A DNA stretch of 7,112 nucleotides from assembly GCA_025449515.1 (NCBI GenBank), contig JANWJI010000187.1, positions 1 through 7,112 of the forward strand. Direction: 5' to 3'. Numbering within the stretch: the first letter of the stretch is position 1; every line of letters begins with the position of its first letter. Below the pieces are notes generated by a model. It searched no databases, had not been told where the DNA came from, and worked only from the letters and a program-made list of their open reading frames with translations. Shown here in pieces: positions 6,134-7,112 of this stretch. This stretch comes from Nitrososphaeraceae archaeon. GTDB lineage: Archaea > Thermoproteota > Nitrososphaeria > Nitrososphaerales > Nitrososphaeraceae. The position numbers were made by a program, and so were the translations under genes.

Positions 6134-6143
6134 CATATTATAA
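6134..6143 (-). promoter_or_regulatory. TATA box of the 5680-6111 gene
   Basis: On the minus strand ATTATAATAT is a close match to an archaeal TATA box, centred about 27 bp before TTG 6111. It is the main reason for choosing that start over the upstream TTG codons at 6192, 6165 and 6156. Confidence 0.5.
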
Positions 6144-6212
6144 TCCTTTTAACCAAATAGTGCAAAGTTACTTCAACTACAGTATAACTCAATCATTTTA
6201 AAATTCTGAAAA

Positions 6213-6344
6213 ATGAATCTATTACATGACAAATGGAGCAACGTTCTCTTAGTGTTTAATCCGCTGAAATACAAATATCTAACTTATCTTTCATTAATTG
6301 CACTAACAATTGCGACATATATCACGGAAGCAGAATACAAATAG
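6213..6344 (+). CDS. Possible small membrane protein, 43 aa
   Basis: An ATG frame of 43 codons ends at TAG 6342-6344. The first half, MNLLHDKWSNVLLVFNPLK, is followed by a hydrophobic stretch (about residues 22-37, YLTYLSLIALTIATYI) flanked by lysines and acidic residues, as in a single membrane-spanning helix. A TATA-like AGTATAAC (6181-6188) lies about 28 bp before the ATG, which suits a leaderless gene. It resembles no family I know, and an AT-rich gap can produce such frames by chance. Confidence 0.28.
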   Translation: MNLLHDKWSNVLLVFNPLKYKYLTYLSLIALTIATYITEAEYK

Positions 6345-6397
6345 ATAGAATTCTGGAAATGAACTAACACCTACTAGCGTATTTTTATTCTGTCAAT

Positions 6398-6493
6398 ATG
6401 CGTTTAATCATTCACATCTCGATTCTCGGGATTATCGTTTTCATATCAATTTTGAAGATTCATTATCATGTATGTGGTTCTAATCGAACGTAA
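6398..6493 (+). CDS. Possible small membrane peptide, 31 aa
   Basis: An ATG frame of 31 codons encodes a strongly hydrophobic first half (MRLIIHISILGIIVFISIL) followed by a short tail with His and Cys (KIHYHVCGSNRT). It could be a membrane-anchored micropeptide. The nearest TATA-like element (6380-6389) is too close to the ATG for standard leaderless initiation and no Shine-Dalgarno motif is seen, so this is weaker than the 6213 frame. Confidence 0.18.
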   Translation: MRLIIHISILGIIVFISILKIHYHVCGSNRT

Positions 6494-6537
6494 AAGCCTC
6501 GCTATTAAATATTACTAAGTTAAACATTACCTACAAT

Positions 6538-6545
6538 TAATATAA
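6538..6545 (+). promoter_or_regulatory. TATA box of the tRNA-Ser gene
   Basis: TTAATATA is centred about 27 bp before 6568, so transcription should begin a few bases before the mature tRNA at 6571. A run of eight T (6557-6564) lies between the TATA box and the expected start site; it may end transcripts arriving from the left. Confidence 0.5.
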
Positions 6546-6570
6546 TGCTTGTGGCCTTTTTTTTGTTATA

Positions 6571-6654
6571 GCGGGGGTCGCCTAGCCTGGTAGGGCGTGG
6601 GATTGCTAATCCCATGTTCGAAAGAACTCGTGGGTTCGAATCCCACTCCCCGCG
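6571..6654 (+). tRNA. tRNA-Ser (anticodon GCU)
   Basis: The 84-nt gene folds into a complete class II tRNA. The acceptor stem is 6571-6577 with 6647-6653 (one G-U pair), with a G discriminator at 6654. The D arm starts at 6580. The anticodon stem TGGGA/TCCCA encloses the loop TTGCTAA with anticodon GCT at 6605-6607. A long variable arm (6615-6629) has a GTTC/GAAC stem closed by a GAAA tetraloop. The T arm GTGGG/CCCAC carries loop TTCGAAT. The long variable arm and G discriminator are serine identity elements, and GCU reads AGC/AGU codons. The terminal CCA is not fully encoded (CCT follows). No intron is present. A recombinase gene begins 63 bp downstream. Confidence 0.97.
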
Positions 6655-6656
6655 CC
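6630..6656 (+). other. Candidate attachment site (attL) at the tRNA-Ser 3' end
   Basis: The T arm and acceptor 3' strand of the tRNA are the usual crossover target of archaeal tyrosine recombinases, and such a gene starts shortly after it, reading away from the tRNA. In this arrangement the tRNA is kept intact and the element extends to the right. No second copy of the tRNA 3' end is in the window, so the partner site would lie beyond 7112. Confidence 0.4.
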
Positions 6657-6717
6657 TTAGATAGGGATTCTTAACGTAACCTTAATAGCTAGACAAATTC
6701 CAATTCTAGTAGGAAGA

Positions 6718-7112
6718 TTGTCACATCAAGAGACATACATAGCCCCTCAAGTCGCTGCTTTAGCAACAAAAATTAAAGAGATAACAAAATACAACTCGAA
6801 GCCTTACTATCGACAGGCTCTTTTGAAATTAGCCGAATTCAATCCTGATAATGCTAATGTTATTTGTGATTATATCTTAGCCGAACAAACGGAAATCAAT
6901 ATCAAAGAGTCGACGAAAGAAGGGAAAATAAAAGTATTGATATGGTTATCAAACCGTTTGGACAACAAACTTTTCCATTTAATGACAAAACAAGATTTGC
7001 TTGAATATCTGAATAGCCTTCGTAAACCTGCTTCAGAAGATCCTACTTGCAAATGGATAGGCTCATACAACGGAAGGCAAATGATCTTACTAAAATTTTT
7101 CAAATGGTTGTA
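6718..7112 (+). CDS. Tyrosine recombinase/integrase, N-terminal part (truncated by window end)
   Basis: The frame is open from 6661 to the end of the window without a stop. The only likely start is TTG 6718, giving 131 visible codons. The product carries the core-binding (SAM-like) domain of archaeal tyrosine recombinases: a helix NANVICDYILAEQ (45-57), a helix-rich middle with LTKQDLLEYL-like spacing (residues 88-98), then NSLRKPASEDPTCKWIGSY (99-117) and LLKFFKWLY at the edge. The S/N-x-R-KP...D-P-x-x-KW-IG-x-Y pattern is typical of thaumarchaeal integrases. The catalytic R-H-R-H-Y residues would be downstream and cannot be checked. Its position just after tRNA-Ser suggests that it mediates site-specific insertion of a genomic island, plasmid or virus. 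A possible TATA-like TTAATAGC (6682-6689) precedes it. Confidence 0.83.
   Translation, partial: MSHQETYIAPQVAALATKIKEITKYNSKPYYRQALLKLAEFNPDNANVICDYILAEQTEINIKESTKEGKIKVLIWLSNRLDNKLFHLMTKQDLLEYLNSLRKPASEDPTCKWIGSYNGRQMILLKFFKWL

Noticed and set aside
6870..7103. Minus-strand frame of 77 codons at the right end
   Set aside because: It is the antisense of the recombinase N-terminal domain, which has clear family features on the plus strand.
1..7112. CRISPR array, insertion sequence or rRNA
   Set aside because: No regularly spaced long repeats, no transposase or terminal inverted repeats, and no rRNA-like sequence were seen on reading both strands.

Overview
The window looks like chromosome of an ammonia-oxidiser-type archaeon (Thaumarchaeota / class Nitrososphaeria). 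The evidence is AT-rich DNA, an amicyanin-like small copper protein, an archaeal-type SufC, an archaeal tyrosine recombinase, leaderless genes whose TATA box lies about 27 bp before the start codon, and several TTG starts. An AT-rich soil lineage such as Nitrosocosmicus would fit, but that placement is inference.

Layout: 1-134 is the 3' end of a cupredoxin gene (+). 404-1180 is sufC (+), with no sufB or sufD in view. 1271-3562 is a compact operon (+): a chlorite-dismutase-fold protein with coproheme-decarboxylase features, a DUF1802 protein overlapping it by ATGA, and an aldo/keto reductase 4 nt further on. Convergent to it, 3652-4683 (-) encodes a two-domain siroheme decarboxylase (AhbA-AhbB fusion) that is easily mistaken for an Lrp/AsnC regulator. 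After a 436-bp AT-rich gap with a striking triple ATCTCTAG repeat come two convergent genes of unknown function (5120-5629 + and 5680-6111 -). A gap with two possible tiny membrane-protein ORFs leads to tRNA-Ser(GCU) at 6571-6654. From 6718 to the window end runs the N-terminal part of a tyrosine recombinase, so the right edge is probably the start of an element integrated at the tRNA gene.

How the genes may work together: the siroheme decarboxylase performs the first committed step of the siroheme-dependent heme pathway (siroheme to 12,18-didecarboxysiroheme). The chlorite-dismutase-fold protein keeps the Tyr/Lys/Trp/His set of coproheme decarboxylases and lacks the distal Arg of true chlorite dismutases, so it could catalyse the last step (coproheme to heme b). 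The locus may therefore join an 'anaerobic' pathway entry to an 'aerobic' exit, with DUF1802 and the aldo/keto reductase as uncharacterised partners. SufC, an iron-sulfur assembly ATPase, lies next door in the same direction but appears to have its own promoter.

Limits: the first and last genes are cut by the window. Functions of the 5120 and 5680 genes are unknown. All promoters and repeats were read by eye.
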